Source: Holdemanella sp.
GTDB taxonomy: Bacteria; Bacillota_I; Bacilli_A; Erysipelotrichales; Erysipelotrichaceae
DNA: 12,363 nucleotides
Assembly (NCBI GenBank): GCA_021442845.1
Contig: JABUSD010000119.1
Span: forward strand, 1 to 12,363
Direction of reading: 5' to 3'
Part shown: positions 5,832 to 12,363 of the stretch, piece by piece
Position numbering within the stretch: the stretch's first letter is position 1
How the letters are laid out: each line of letters starts with the position of its first letter
Notes under the pieces: model-generated
What the model saw: only the letters and a program-made list of their open reading frames with translations
Databases searched by the model: none
Told to the model about the DNA's origin: nothing
Translations under genes and position numbers: made by a program

Positions 5832-7540
5832 GCATATAGATAGTATTCCTTGGCATAGCGATACATCTTTAAAGAATATTCCCCAAACTCTATTCCTTTT
5901 CCGCGCTTATATTCTGTCCAGTTTGACCACATCAGTCCACAACAGGAAATATAGGCATAAATCTTTCTGCGAATAACAGAAGAACACTTTCCATCAAAGT
6001 ACATATCAATGATTTCATCCACATTCTTTTTATCATACATGCCATCCAGACAGAACATGGCGATATCAATATGAGGGTCTTGTATCGCTGCATATTCCCA
6101 GTCAATTAAATAGACGTCATCGTTCTGGATTAAAAAGTTATCATTGCTTGGGTCAATATGACATAATGTTCGATATTCAATATTTTCTTCAATGAAATCC
6201 TTTAAAGAAAATACATTTTCCTTTGTCTTTTCATAATCTCGATAATAGGATGGTTCACTCCATTTCATTTCATAGAACTGAATCTTTTCAAAGATATCAA
6301 AGATATAGGCACTTGGATATTTCTTTTCATGAAGCCTTCGTAATAAATGCATACATTTTCTTAAATCATCTTTATTGTTGTGTTCGCAGACATGATCATG
6401 ATCAATCCATTTTGAAATTTTATAGCCTGTCATCTCATCAAAGTAGATGATCGTCTCTGTTGAGGATTCATCTTTTAGAATCTGATAGGTATTCCTTTCA
6501 TTATAGCGATTGATTAATTCATTGGAATCGGATTCAGGAATGCGCATGACATAGAAATCTTCATTGACTTTGAACTGGAATGTATGGTTGGTCAATCCTT
6601 TTTTTAGGATATGAATATCCTTGATTTCATTGGCATTAATCGATAAAGCTTTTAATATGATATCTATCGCATGCGAAGATAAGATCATCGAATCGGATTC
6701 TAAATTACGCCAATCTTCAAACGTATCGATTTCATGATAATCTTCTTCCTTATATAGATTGGCATAGACAGGAAAGGATATATGTTTATACGATTCTTCC
6801 CAGAATTTGGATTCGTATTCACGATAGCGAATTAGATCAAGTATGACATTTTTGAATTCATTGACATCCTGATTATGGAAATAGGCAATCCCAATCATCT
6901 TATTTCCATCATTTACACAAAGTCTGCATTCCTGTTTTCGATTGATTGTATAAAAAGAGTTATAAGCATTCTTATTTGATAAAAGATACCAGGAATACCC
7001 TTCATATAAAGAGAATGGATTTTCTTTAAACCAGATATCACAAGGAACAATATAGGCATTTTCCATAATCTCTACGACCTTTGATACAGAAAATAAATTG
7101 TTCTTTGAAGAATAGTCTTTATTATAGGTTAGGGTAACCCCATATTCGTCAATCAAAAATTCATATTTTTCCTTCATATATCCAACAACAACGTGAATAT
7201 CATAGATATTGACTTCATGAAGCTGTTTGATGATTCTTTCAATCAATGTTTCATTTTTAATCATTAATAGTCCTTTAGGGATTTCAGTATTGATAGGAAT
7301 CATTCGCATTCCATATCCAGCTGCCAGAATAATGGCCTGTTTAGGCTTATTGGCATCCATGATCATCTTTGACCAGTTTGTAATCGTATAATCTTCCTTT
7401 AGGTATTTATCTTTTACTAACGACTGGATGGTCTTATTGACTAGACCTAGAGAAAATCCTGTCTTACTGGATAAAAATCTTTGATTATCATTGCCGTAGA
7501 TATAGATACATCTTAATATATCAAATTCAAATTTGTTCAT
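5816..7540 (-). CDS. Winged-helix / nucleotidyltransferase / choline-kinase-like fusion protein
   Basis: 574 residues in three parts. Residues 1-60 are a winged helix-turn-helix of MarR type (recognition region near FSLGLVNKTIQSLVKDKYL). Residues 67-285 are a LicC-like nucleotidyltransferase with AAGYGMRMIP at 73-82, P88-K89, D168 and EIDTFEDW at 270-277. Residues 290-570 are a choline-kinase-fold phosphotransferase with H461-x-D463 to N468 and D480-WEYA. The last part is clearly paralogous to LicA at 7736 (shared CHID..DNF, IDWEYAA-QDPH-DIAMF, LINRY). The middle part differs from LicC at 8608: DGD has become PCD, and the YWDD motif is not recognisable. It may be a second amino-alcohol kinase/cytidylyltransferase or a sensor that regulates the divergent operon. 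AGGTGA lies 4 bases before the ATG. Similar three-domain proteins occur in other Firmicutes as far as I recall, without a function I can name. Confidence 0.85.
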   Translation of the reverse strand: MNKFEFDILRCIYIYGNDNQRFLSSKTGFSLGLVNKTIQSLVKDKYLKEDYTITNWSKMIMDANKPKQAIILAAGYGMRMIPINTEIPKGLLMIKNETLIERIIKQLHEVNIYDIHVVVGYMKEKYEFLIDEYGVTLTYNKDYSSKNNLFSVSKVVEIMENAYIVPCDIWFKENPFSLYEGYSWYLLSNKNAYNSFYTINRKQECRLCVNDGNKMIGIAYFHNQDVNEFKNVILDLIRYREYESKFWEESYKHISFPVYANLYKEEDYHEIDTFEDWRNLESDSMILSSHAIDIILKALSINANEIKDIHILKKGLTNHTFQFKVNEDFYVMRIPESDSNELINRYNERNTYQILKDESSTETIIYFDEMTGYKISKWIDHDHVCEHNNKDDLRKCMHLLRRLHEKKYPSAYIFDIFEKIQFYEMKWSEPSYYRDYEKTKENVFSLKDFIEENIEYRTLCHIDPSNDNFLIQNDDVYLIDWEYAAIQDPHIDIAMFCLDGMYDKKNVDEIIDMYFDGKCSSVIRRKIYAYISCCGLMWSNWTEYKRGKGIEFGEYSLKMYRYAKEYYLYAKGGD

Positions 7541-7579
7541 GAAATCACCTCATTTAATATATATGAACAATATAAATAG

Positions 7580-7636
7580 ATTATAAAGCATATATAGACA
7601 GACATAGGTCTATGTATTGTTCATGAAATTATTATA
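7580..7636 (-). promoter_or_regulatory. Candidate -10 boxes of the fusion gene
   Basis: Two perfect minus-strand TATAAT hexamers occur, at 7585-7580 and 7636-7631, the second inside the middle inverted-repeat unit. Neither has a convincing -35 at the right distance, so which one works cannot be decided; an activator may be needed. Confidence 0.4.
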
Positions 7637-7659
7637 CTATAAAATAATGAACAAATACA

Positions 7660-7688
7660 TTGTAGATATACATAGAGAGTGTTAGGAT
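7660..7688 (+). promoter_or_regulatory. Candidate promoter of the licA-licC-transporter operon
   Basis: TTGTAG at 7660-7665, a 17-base spacer and TAGGAT at 7683-7688. Transcription would start near 7695, inside the left arm of the third inverted-repeat unit, so a bound regulator would cover the start site. Confidence 0.45.
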
Positions 7689-7735
7689 ATGTTCATCATG
7701 TATTATTTTAACTATATATATGAACAGAGGTATTT

Positions 7736-8611
7736 ATGTTAGATAAAAAGACATTGGAAATTATAAAAGATACATTTCATATAGAAGAAAAAGAAATTCA
7801 AAATATTGAACTTCAAAAAGCAGGTATGACAAATCGTTCCTATACATTTGAAATCAGGGATAAAAAATATATTATTCGTACCCCAGGGGAAGGAACGGAT
7901 CGATTGATCAACCGGTATGAAGAAGCCAATGTATATCAGGCTATTATGGATAAGCATATTTCGGATACAGTCTGTTATATCAATCCTGAAAATGGAATCA
8001 AGATTACGGAATTCATATACAATGCGACAAATTGTAATCCATATGATAAAAAACAGGTAAAGGCATGTATGGATACGTTAAGATCGTTTCATGATATGAA
8101 ATTATCGGTTGATCATGAATTTAATATCTTTGATAAGATCAATTTTTATGAAAGCTTATTTGAAACCAATGATAAAGCTGATTATGAAAGTACAAAGAAG
8201 CATGTTTTTGAATTGAAGAAATATATTGATAAACAGGAAAAGGATTTCATCCTATGCCATATTGATTCTGTCTGTGATAACTTCTTATTTACGGACAAGG
8301 GGATTCGCATGATTGATTGGGAATATGCTGCTATGCAGGATCCCCATGTTGATATTGCGATGTTCTGCATCTATTCCATGCTGGATAGAGAAGATGTAGA
8401 AGATGTCATTGATGCCTATTTTGATCATCAATGCAAAGAAGATGTCCGTATAAAGATTTATTGTTACATCAGTGCATGTGGCTTATTATGGTCAAACTGG
8501 TGTGATTATAAAAAGAAGCTAGGTGTTGATTTTGAAGGCTATGCACAGGCACAGTATCAATATGCCAGGGATTATTATGAAATTGTAAAATCAAGGGGAG
8601 TATTAGAATGA
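7736..8611 (+). CDS. licA: Choline kinase, LicA type
   Basis: A 291-residue cytosolic kinase of the choline/aminoglycoside phosphotransferase fold. It should phosphorylate choline with ATP to phosphocholine, the first activation step for choline decoration of surface polymers. The N-lobe carries KAGMTNRSYTF (phosphate-loop-like) and IIRTPGEGT. The catalytic loop is H175-I-D177 to N182 (HIDSVCDN), and the metal-binding D194 begins DWEYAA. Length equals that of known LicA kinases. The start at 7736 has AGAGG 5 bases upstream. It overlaps licC by 4 bases (ATGA), so translation is coupled. No tetranucleotide repeat tract, as in phase-variable Haemophilus licA, is present. It is a paralogue of the kinase domain of the divergent fusion protein. 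Ethanolamine or another amino alcohol is a less likely substrate. Confidence 0.88.
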   Translation: MLDKKTLEIIKDTFHIEEKEIQNIELQKAGMTNRSYTFEIRDKKYIIRTPGEGTDRLINRYEEANVYQAIMDKHISDTVCYINPENGIKITEFIYNATNCNPYDKKQVKACMDTLRSFHDMKLSVDHEFNIFDKINFYESLFETNDKADYESTKKHVFELKKYIDKQEKDFILCHIDSVCDNFLFTDKGIRMIDWEYAAMQDPHVDIAMFCIYSMLDREDVEDVIDAYFDHQCKEDVRIKIYCYISACGLLWSNWCDYKKKLGVDFEGYAQAQYQYARDYYEIVKSRGVLE

Positions 8612-9324
8612 ATAAAGTAGAAAGAGCTATTATTATGGCTGCTGGAAAAGGGGAACGGTTATATCCAATAACACAAAAGATTCCAAAGCCATTGATCAAG
8701 GTGAATGGCATTCGTATGATTGATACCGTCATTAAAGGTTTACATGCCAATGGAATTTATGAAATCTATGTTGTGGTTGGCTATTTAAAAGAACAGTTTA
8801 AAGAACTGGAAGAAGAATATAAAGGCCTTCATTTAATTGAAAATCCATATTATGATTCCTGCAACAACATCTCTTCTTTATATGTTGCCAGAGATCATGT
8901 AGAGGATTGTATCATATTGGATGGTGATTTAATCATCTATAATGAGAATATTCTAAAAAGGGAGTTTGCATTATCCGGATACAATGCGATATGGACCGAG
9001 AATGAAACCAATGAATGGCTGATGCAGGAAGAAGATGGCGTTGTGACATCGTGTTCGCGTACAGGTGGTAGAAAAGGATGGCAGCTATTTTCGATTTCAA
9101 GATGGAATAAGAAAGATGGAGATCGATTACAGAAGCTATTGGAAAAGGAATTCATAGAAAATAAGAATACTAAGATTTATTGGGATGATGTGGCAATGTT
9201 CTGTTATCCAGACCAGTTTACATTAGGCATTCGCGAAATGAATAAGGAAGATGTGATTGAAATAGACAACCTATCGGAACTGATGGAAGCCGATAGAAGC
9301 TATAGGGAGGCATATTATGAATAA
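8608..9324 (+). CDS. licC: Phosphocholine cytidylyltransferase, LicC type
   Basis: A 238-residue sugar-nucleotidyltransferase-fold enzyme expected to make CDP-choline and pyrophosphate from phosphocholine and CTP. The nucleotide-binding signature AAGKGERLYPITQKIPK is at residues 11-27. NNISSLY is at 86-92, the metal-site DGD at 105-107, YWDD at 191-194 and EIDNLSEL at 218-225; together this is the full LicC pattern. AAGGGGAG lies 7 bases before the ATG. It overlaps licA by 4 bases and the transporter gene by 8 bases, so the three form a tight operon. CDP-choline would then be used by a LicD-type transferase on teichoic acid or another surface polymer; no licD is in the window. Confidence 0.88.
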   Translation: MNKVERAIIMAAGKGERLYPITQKIPKPLIKVNGIRMIDTVIKGLHANGIYEIYVVVGYLKEQFKELEEEYKGLHLIENPYYDSCNNISSLYVARDHVEDCIILDGDLIIYNENILKREFALSGYNAIWTENETNEWLMQEEDGVVTSCSRTGGRKGWQLFSISRWNKKDGDRLQKLLEKEFIENKNTKIYWDDVAMFCYPDQFTLGIREMNKEDVIEIDNLSELMEADRSYREAYYE

Positions 9325-10822
9325 GAAAATCGATTGGATGATTACCATTGTTCCCTTAGGGATTATTATTGGATTAAGCGCTCTGTTCTTCTTTTTACCA
9401 GAACAGTCACAAAATATCTTAAGCCAGGTACGCTATTTCTTTGGGGATACTTTTGGAACGTTTTATCTAGTAATTGGACTTGGAATCTTTCTGTTTTCCA
9501 TCTATATTGCCTTTTCAAAATATGGGGATGTTGTGCTAGGCGGAAAAAAGGAAAAACCGCAATATAGTTTCTTTACCTGGGGTTCTATGATGTTTACTTG
9601 TGGACTGGCAGCGGATATTTTATTCTATTCCTTTTCAGAATGGGTATTGTATGCCACAGATCCTTATGTACAGTCATTAGGAAGCATCCAGGACTGGGCT
9701 GGGGTCTTCCCCTTATTCCACTGGAGCTTTATTCCATGGTCATTCTATCTTGTGCTTGCGATTTCCTTTGGGTTCATGCTGCATGTGCGCAAAAGGGAAA
9801 GACAAAAATATTCGGAAGCCTGTAGACCCCTGTTAGGAAAATATACCGATGGATGGGCAGGACGTATTATTGACTTGTTGGCTGTATTTGCCTTATTAGC
9901 AGGATGTGCAACAACATTCAGTGTCGCAACACCTCTAATGGCAAGCATCATTCAGACTTTGTTCCATGTTGAAATCAGCCGTACATTGATTACGATTATC
10001 ATATTAATCTGTACATGCGTAGTCTATACATATTCCTTATTAAAAGGATTTAAAGGAATCAGCTTTCTGGCAAAAGCCTGTATCTATATGTTCTTTGCCT
10101 TGTTAGGGTATGTATTCCTATTTGGTGGACAGGCACAATATATCTTTGATACTGGATTCGCATCCCTTGGTAAAATGATTCAGAATTTTATTGGACTATC
10201 TACCTATACAGATCCCCTTCGTGAAAACTGTTTCCCACAGAACTGGACAATCTACTATTGGGCATACTGGATGGTATGGTGTGTAGCCGCTCCTTTCTTC
10301 ATTGGAAGCATTTCCAAGGGAAGAACCATTCGTCAGGTTATTTTAGGTGGATATGGATTTGGCGTAGGAGCAACACTCGTCAGCTTTGTGGTATTGGGAA
10401 ATTTCTCAATGGGACTTGAAATGAAAGGACTTGCTGAATTTGTTTCCTTATATATGGCAACAGGCGATATCTATGGCATGATTATTGCGATGATTCAGGC
10501 GATTCCAGGTTCCTTCTTCATCATGATTTTAATTCTTCTGACAATGATCTCCTTCTATGCGACAAGCTTTGATTCCATTGCCTTAACGGCATCCTGCTAC
10601 AGCTATCATAAATTACAGGAAGGGGAAATGCCTTCAAAATGGATTCAGCTGATGTGGTGTATCTTATTGATTGTATTACCAATTGCCCTGGTCTTTTCAG
10701 AAAGCTCAATGAACTCCTTGCAGACAGTTAGTATAGTGGCAGCCTTTCCAATTGGATTTGTCATTGTCATGATTGTAGTCAGCTTTATGAAAGATGTAAA
10801 ACATTATGTAGAAAAAGAATAG
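9317..10822 (+). CDS. BCCT-family transporter, probably a choline importer
   Basis: A 501-residue membrane carrier with about 12 hydrophobic segments, the normal BCCT (betaine-choline-carnitine transporter) size. The family signature is at 309-318, NWTIYYWAYW, with Y317 in place of the usual Trp, followed by FFIGSISKGRTIR. The aromatic segment HWSFIPWSFY matches the family's fourth helix. The glycine-rich motif that reads GMGIG in the betaine carrier BetP is GLAAD at 96-100. An Asp at the last position is, as I recall, associated with choline rather than betaine selectivity. GGGAGG lies 6 bases before the ATG. Its place as third gene after licA and licC strongly suggests choline uptake for CDP-choline synthesis, filling the LicB permease role. 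Osmoprotectant uptake is possible, but no long regulatory tail is seen. Confidence 0.87.
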   Translation: MNKKIDWMITIVPLGIIIGLSALFFFLPEQSQNILSQVRYFFGDTFGTFYLVIGLGIFLFSIYIAFSKYGDVVLGGKKEKPQYSFFTWGSMMFTCGLAADILFYSFSEWVLYATDPYVQSLGSIQDWAGVFPLFHWSFIPWSFYLVLAISFGFMLHVRKRERQKYSEACRPLLGKYTDGWAGRIIDLLAVFALLAGCATTFSVATPLMASIIQTLFHVEISRTLITIIILICTCVVYTYSLLKGFKGISFLAKACIYMFFALLGYVFLFGGQAQYIFDTGFASLGKMIQNFIGLSTYTDPLRENCFPQNWTIYYWAYWMVWCVAAPFFIGSISKGRTIRQVILGGYGFGVGATLVSFVVLGNFSMGLEMKGLAEFVSLYMATGDIYGMIIAMIQAIPGSFFIMILILLTMISFYATSFDSIALTASCYSYHKLQEGEMPSKWIQLMWCILLIVLPIALVFSESSMNSLQTVSIVAAFPIGFVIVMIVVSFMKDVKHYVEKE

Positions 10823-10848
10823 GTAAGTAAGAATTCTTACCTATTTTT
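10818..10848 (+). terminator. Terminator of the lic operon
   Basis: A perfect 10-bp stem (AATAGGTAAG / CTTACCTATT) with loop TAAGAATT, ending in five T. The left arm includes the stop codon of the transporter gene. Confidence 0.88.
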
Positions 10849-10849
10849 A

Positions 10850-10858
10850 TGTTATAAT
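10850..10858 (+). promoter_or_regulatory. Extended -10 promoter of the transglutaminase-like gene
   Basis: TG-T-TATAAT at 10850-10858 is a consensus extended -10 directly after the operon terminator. No good -35 is visible. It suggests that the exported protein is expressed separately from the lic operon. Confidence 0.6.
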
Positions 10859-10888
10859 CATGACGACATATTAGGAAAGGAGTTACAT

Positions 10889-12363
10889 ATGAAAAAATTA
10901 TTATTGAGCATAGTATCGATTTCACTTGTATTGTTCAATACGGTGAATGTGTATGCGAATGATGTAAGCGATGAGGAATATATATCCGCTGAGGAAATAT
11001 ATATAAACCCTGTCTATGAAGGAATTGTTACGGAAGAGGATATTTTAGGAATCCAGTCTGTTGATTTTAGTGATGGAGAAACGGCACCGCTTTTTGAGAC
11101 AAAGGATGAAGCCGCTATCTATTTAAGAGGAAAGATAGAAAATCACGAACCAGAGGTTGAACTGCAATATACATATCCGCTATCAGAAGTTGTCGGAGAA
11201 ACAACTCCATATGCCCAGGCGCAGGGAAGTGATATTCTGGAAAGGGTATGGGCACATACAGGAAATCCTACACAGGGGGATTATTTACGATGGCATTATG
11301 GAGGATGTACAATCCAGACAAGTGGTAGTCTAGTCAATGGTACCTATTACGTTATGACCTATACGTATGTAAATATCCTATATTATACAACAGCGGCAGA
11401 AGAAGTAGCTGTAGGTACAGAGATTGATCGAATTCTAAATGATTTAGATGTCTATAATGAAAGCGATTATGTAAAGGCAGTTGCCGTTTATAACTGGATC
11501 ACAACAAATGTCCGTTATGATAATGATCATTTAGATGATGAATCCTATAAGAAACAATATACTGCATATGCAGCTTTATTTGATGGAACATGTGTATGCC
11601 AGGGATATGCCAACCTATTCTATCGCATGATGTTGACATTAGGTGTAGATAACCGCATGATTACCGGAAATAATCACGCATGGAACATCGTAAAGATTGG
11701 TAATTATTATTATGATCTGGATGCAACATGGGATGAAGGTGTGCCAGTTGAAGATTGGGAATACTTCTTAATAGATGAAGCCTCTTTCTCATTCAAACAT
11801 CCACGCAAGCCAGAATATACAACAACGGAATTTATGGAAACATATCCAATGGCAGAATATCGCTTTACAGAAGTTACAACATTAGCTTTTGATGAAGAAA
11901 CAATGGAAAAGCCAGTTGGAGAAACAGGAAAGCTTTCTGTACATGTTCAACCAGATACAGAGGCTGCAAGACATGCTCTAACATTTACATCATCCAATCC
12001 AGACATTGTTGAAATAAGCAATGATGGACAATATGTATGTAAACAAAAAGGAATGGTCACAATGACTGTATCCCATCCAGATGGACATAGTGCATCTATG
12101 CAGATGAATGTCACTTCTACCTATTCAGGATGGAAAGATATCGACGGAAATACATATTACTATGTAAACGGTGAATATGTAACCGGAATTCAGGAAATTG
12201 AAGGAAAGACATATGTCTTTGATGGACAGGGTAGATTAATCCATGATGGTTTTGTGGAATGTGATGGAAATTATTATTATGTAGAACATGATGCCCTAGT
12301 CAACGGTAAACAGAGAATTGAAGGAAAATGGTATTATTTCGACAATTTCATCATGCAGACAGG
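10889..12363 (+). CDS. Secreted transglutaminase-like protein with wall/choline-binding repeats (3' truncated by window)
   Basis: 491 codons are visible and the frame is open at the window end. The start has AAAGGAG 6 bases upstream. Residues 1-23 are a signal peptide ending VYA. A transglutaminase/protease-like core spans about residues 170-280, with C237 in CVCQGYA, H263 in NNHAWNI and D278 in YYDLDATWD as the catalytic triad. A bacterial Ig-like domain follows at about 330-410 (SSNPDIVEISNDG, KGMVTMTV). From 414 there are at least four repeats of about 19-21 residues (each xx-G-(K/N)-x-Y-Y, then a turn and TG or NG), of the family that binds choline or glucan on cell walls. It is probably exported and held on the surface, possibly by choline residues produced with the neighbouring operon. 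Whether the core cross-links, cleaves or merely binds is unknown. Confidence 0.85.
   Translation, partial: MKKLLLSIVSISLVLFNTVNVYANDVSDEEYISAEEIYINPVYEGIVTEEDILGIQSVDFSDGETAPLFETKDEAAIYLRGKIENHEPEVELQYTYPLSEVVGETTPYAQAQGSDILERVWAHTGNPTQGDYLRWHYGGCTIQTSGSLVNGTYYVMTYTYVNILYYTTAAEEVAVGTEIDRILNDLDVYNESDYVKAVAVYNWITTNVRYDNDHLDDESYKKQYTAYAALFDGTCVCQGYANLFYRMMLTLGVDNRMITGNNHAWNIVKIGNYYYDLDATWDEGVPVEDWEYFLIDEASFSFKHPRKPEYTTTEFMETYPMAEYRFTEVTTLAFDEETMEKPVGETGKLSVHVQPDTEAARHALTFTSSNPDIVEISNDGQYVCKQKGMVTMTVSHPDGHSASMQMNVTSTYSGWKDIDGNTYYYVNGEYVTGIQEIEGKTYVFDGQGRLIHDGFVECDGNYYYVEHDALVNGKQRIEGKWYYFDNFIMQT

Larger units (their letters stand above)
7534..7735. promoter_or_regulatory. Divergent control region with three inverted-repeat units
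   Basis: Three units share the plan TGTTCAT - N22 or N23 - ATGAACA: 7534-7569 (36 bp), 7618-7653 (36 bp) and 7690-7726 (37 bp). The first two also share the 12 bases TGTTCATGAAAT. Unit centres are about 84 and 72.5 bp apart. The first unit covers the ribosome site and start codon of the minus-strand fusion gene; the third covers the ribosome site of licA. A separate palindrome, ACATAG-GT-CTATGT, sits at 7602-7615. The fusion protein's winged helix is the obvious candidate ligand, by inference. Confidence 0.65.

Noticed and set aside
6223..6450. Plus-strand open frame opposite the fusion gene
   Set aside because: It is antisense to the kinase domain, with no ribosome site or recognisable product.
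7700..7800. Phase-variation repeat tract as in Haemophilus licA
   Set aside because: No tetranucleotide or homopolymer tract is present at the licA start; the AT dinucleotide runs are short.

Overview
The window joins two stretches of DNA that look as if they come from different genomes. Bases 1 to about 1,980 have roughly even base composition and read like a Negativicutes (Megasphaera-type) chromosome: a 4-hydroxybutyrate dehydrogenase on the minus strand, a selenocysteine tRNA, a small membrane-protein gene, and intergenic DNA built from 7-bp repeats. From about 1,990 to the end the DNA is clearly AT-richer and reads like a low-GC Firmicute of the Erysipelotrichia type. These organism labels are inferred from protein resemblance and composition. 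No mobile-element gene sits at the switch, so a chimeric contig and a horizontal junction are both possible.

Layout. 49-99: two-way terminator beside heptad repeats. 143-1255 (-): 4-hydroxybutyrate dehydrogenase. 1363-1458 (+): tRNA-Sec with promoter and terminator. 1504-1624: second heptad-repeat element. 1723-1989 (+): two-helix membrane protein. 1991-3022 (+): NAD-dependent epimerase/dehydratase. 3149-4042 (+): Fic protein with an N-terminal DNA-binding domain, behind a promoter that contains an inverted repeat. 4182-5819 (+): NhaC-type antiporter, apparently leaderless. 5816-7540 (-): three-domain protein (winged helix, nucleotidyltransferase, choline-kinase fold). 7534-7735: divergent control region with three copies of one inverted repeat. 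7736-10822 (+): overlapping operon of choline kinase (LicA), phosphocholine cytidylyltransferase (LicC) and a BCCT transporter. 10889-12363 (+, cut by the window end): secreted transglutaminase-like protein with C-terminal wall/choline-binding repeats.

The right half makes sense as a choline-handling locus. A BCCT carrier would import choline, LicA would phosphorylate it and LicC would activate it to CDP-choline, the donor for decorating surface polymers. The next gene encodes an exported protein whose tail belongs to the repeat family that binds such choline-decorated walls. The divergently transcribed protein carries diverged copies of both LicC and LicA behind a DNA-binding domain. It faces the operon across a control region with six copies of a TGTTCA half-site. 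The most interesting hypothesis is that this protein is a substrate-sensing regulator made from the pathway's own enzymes. No LicD transferase and no classical LicB permease are present in the window.
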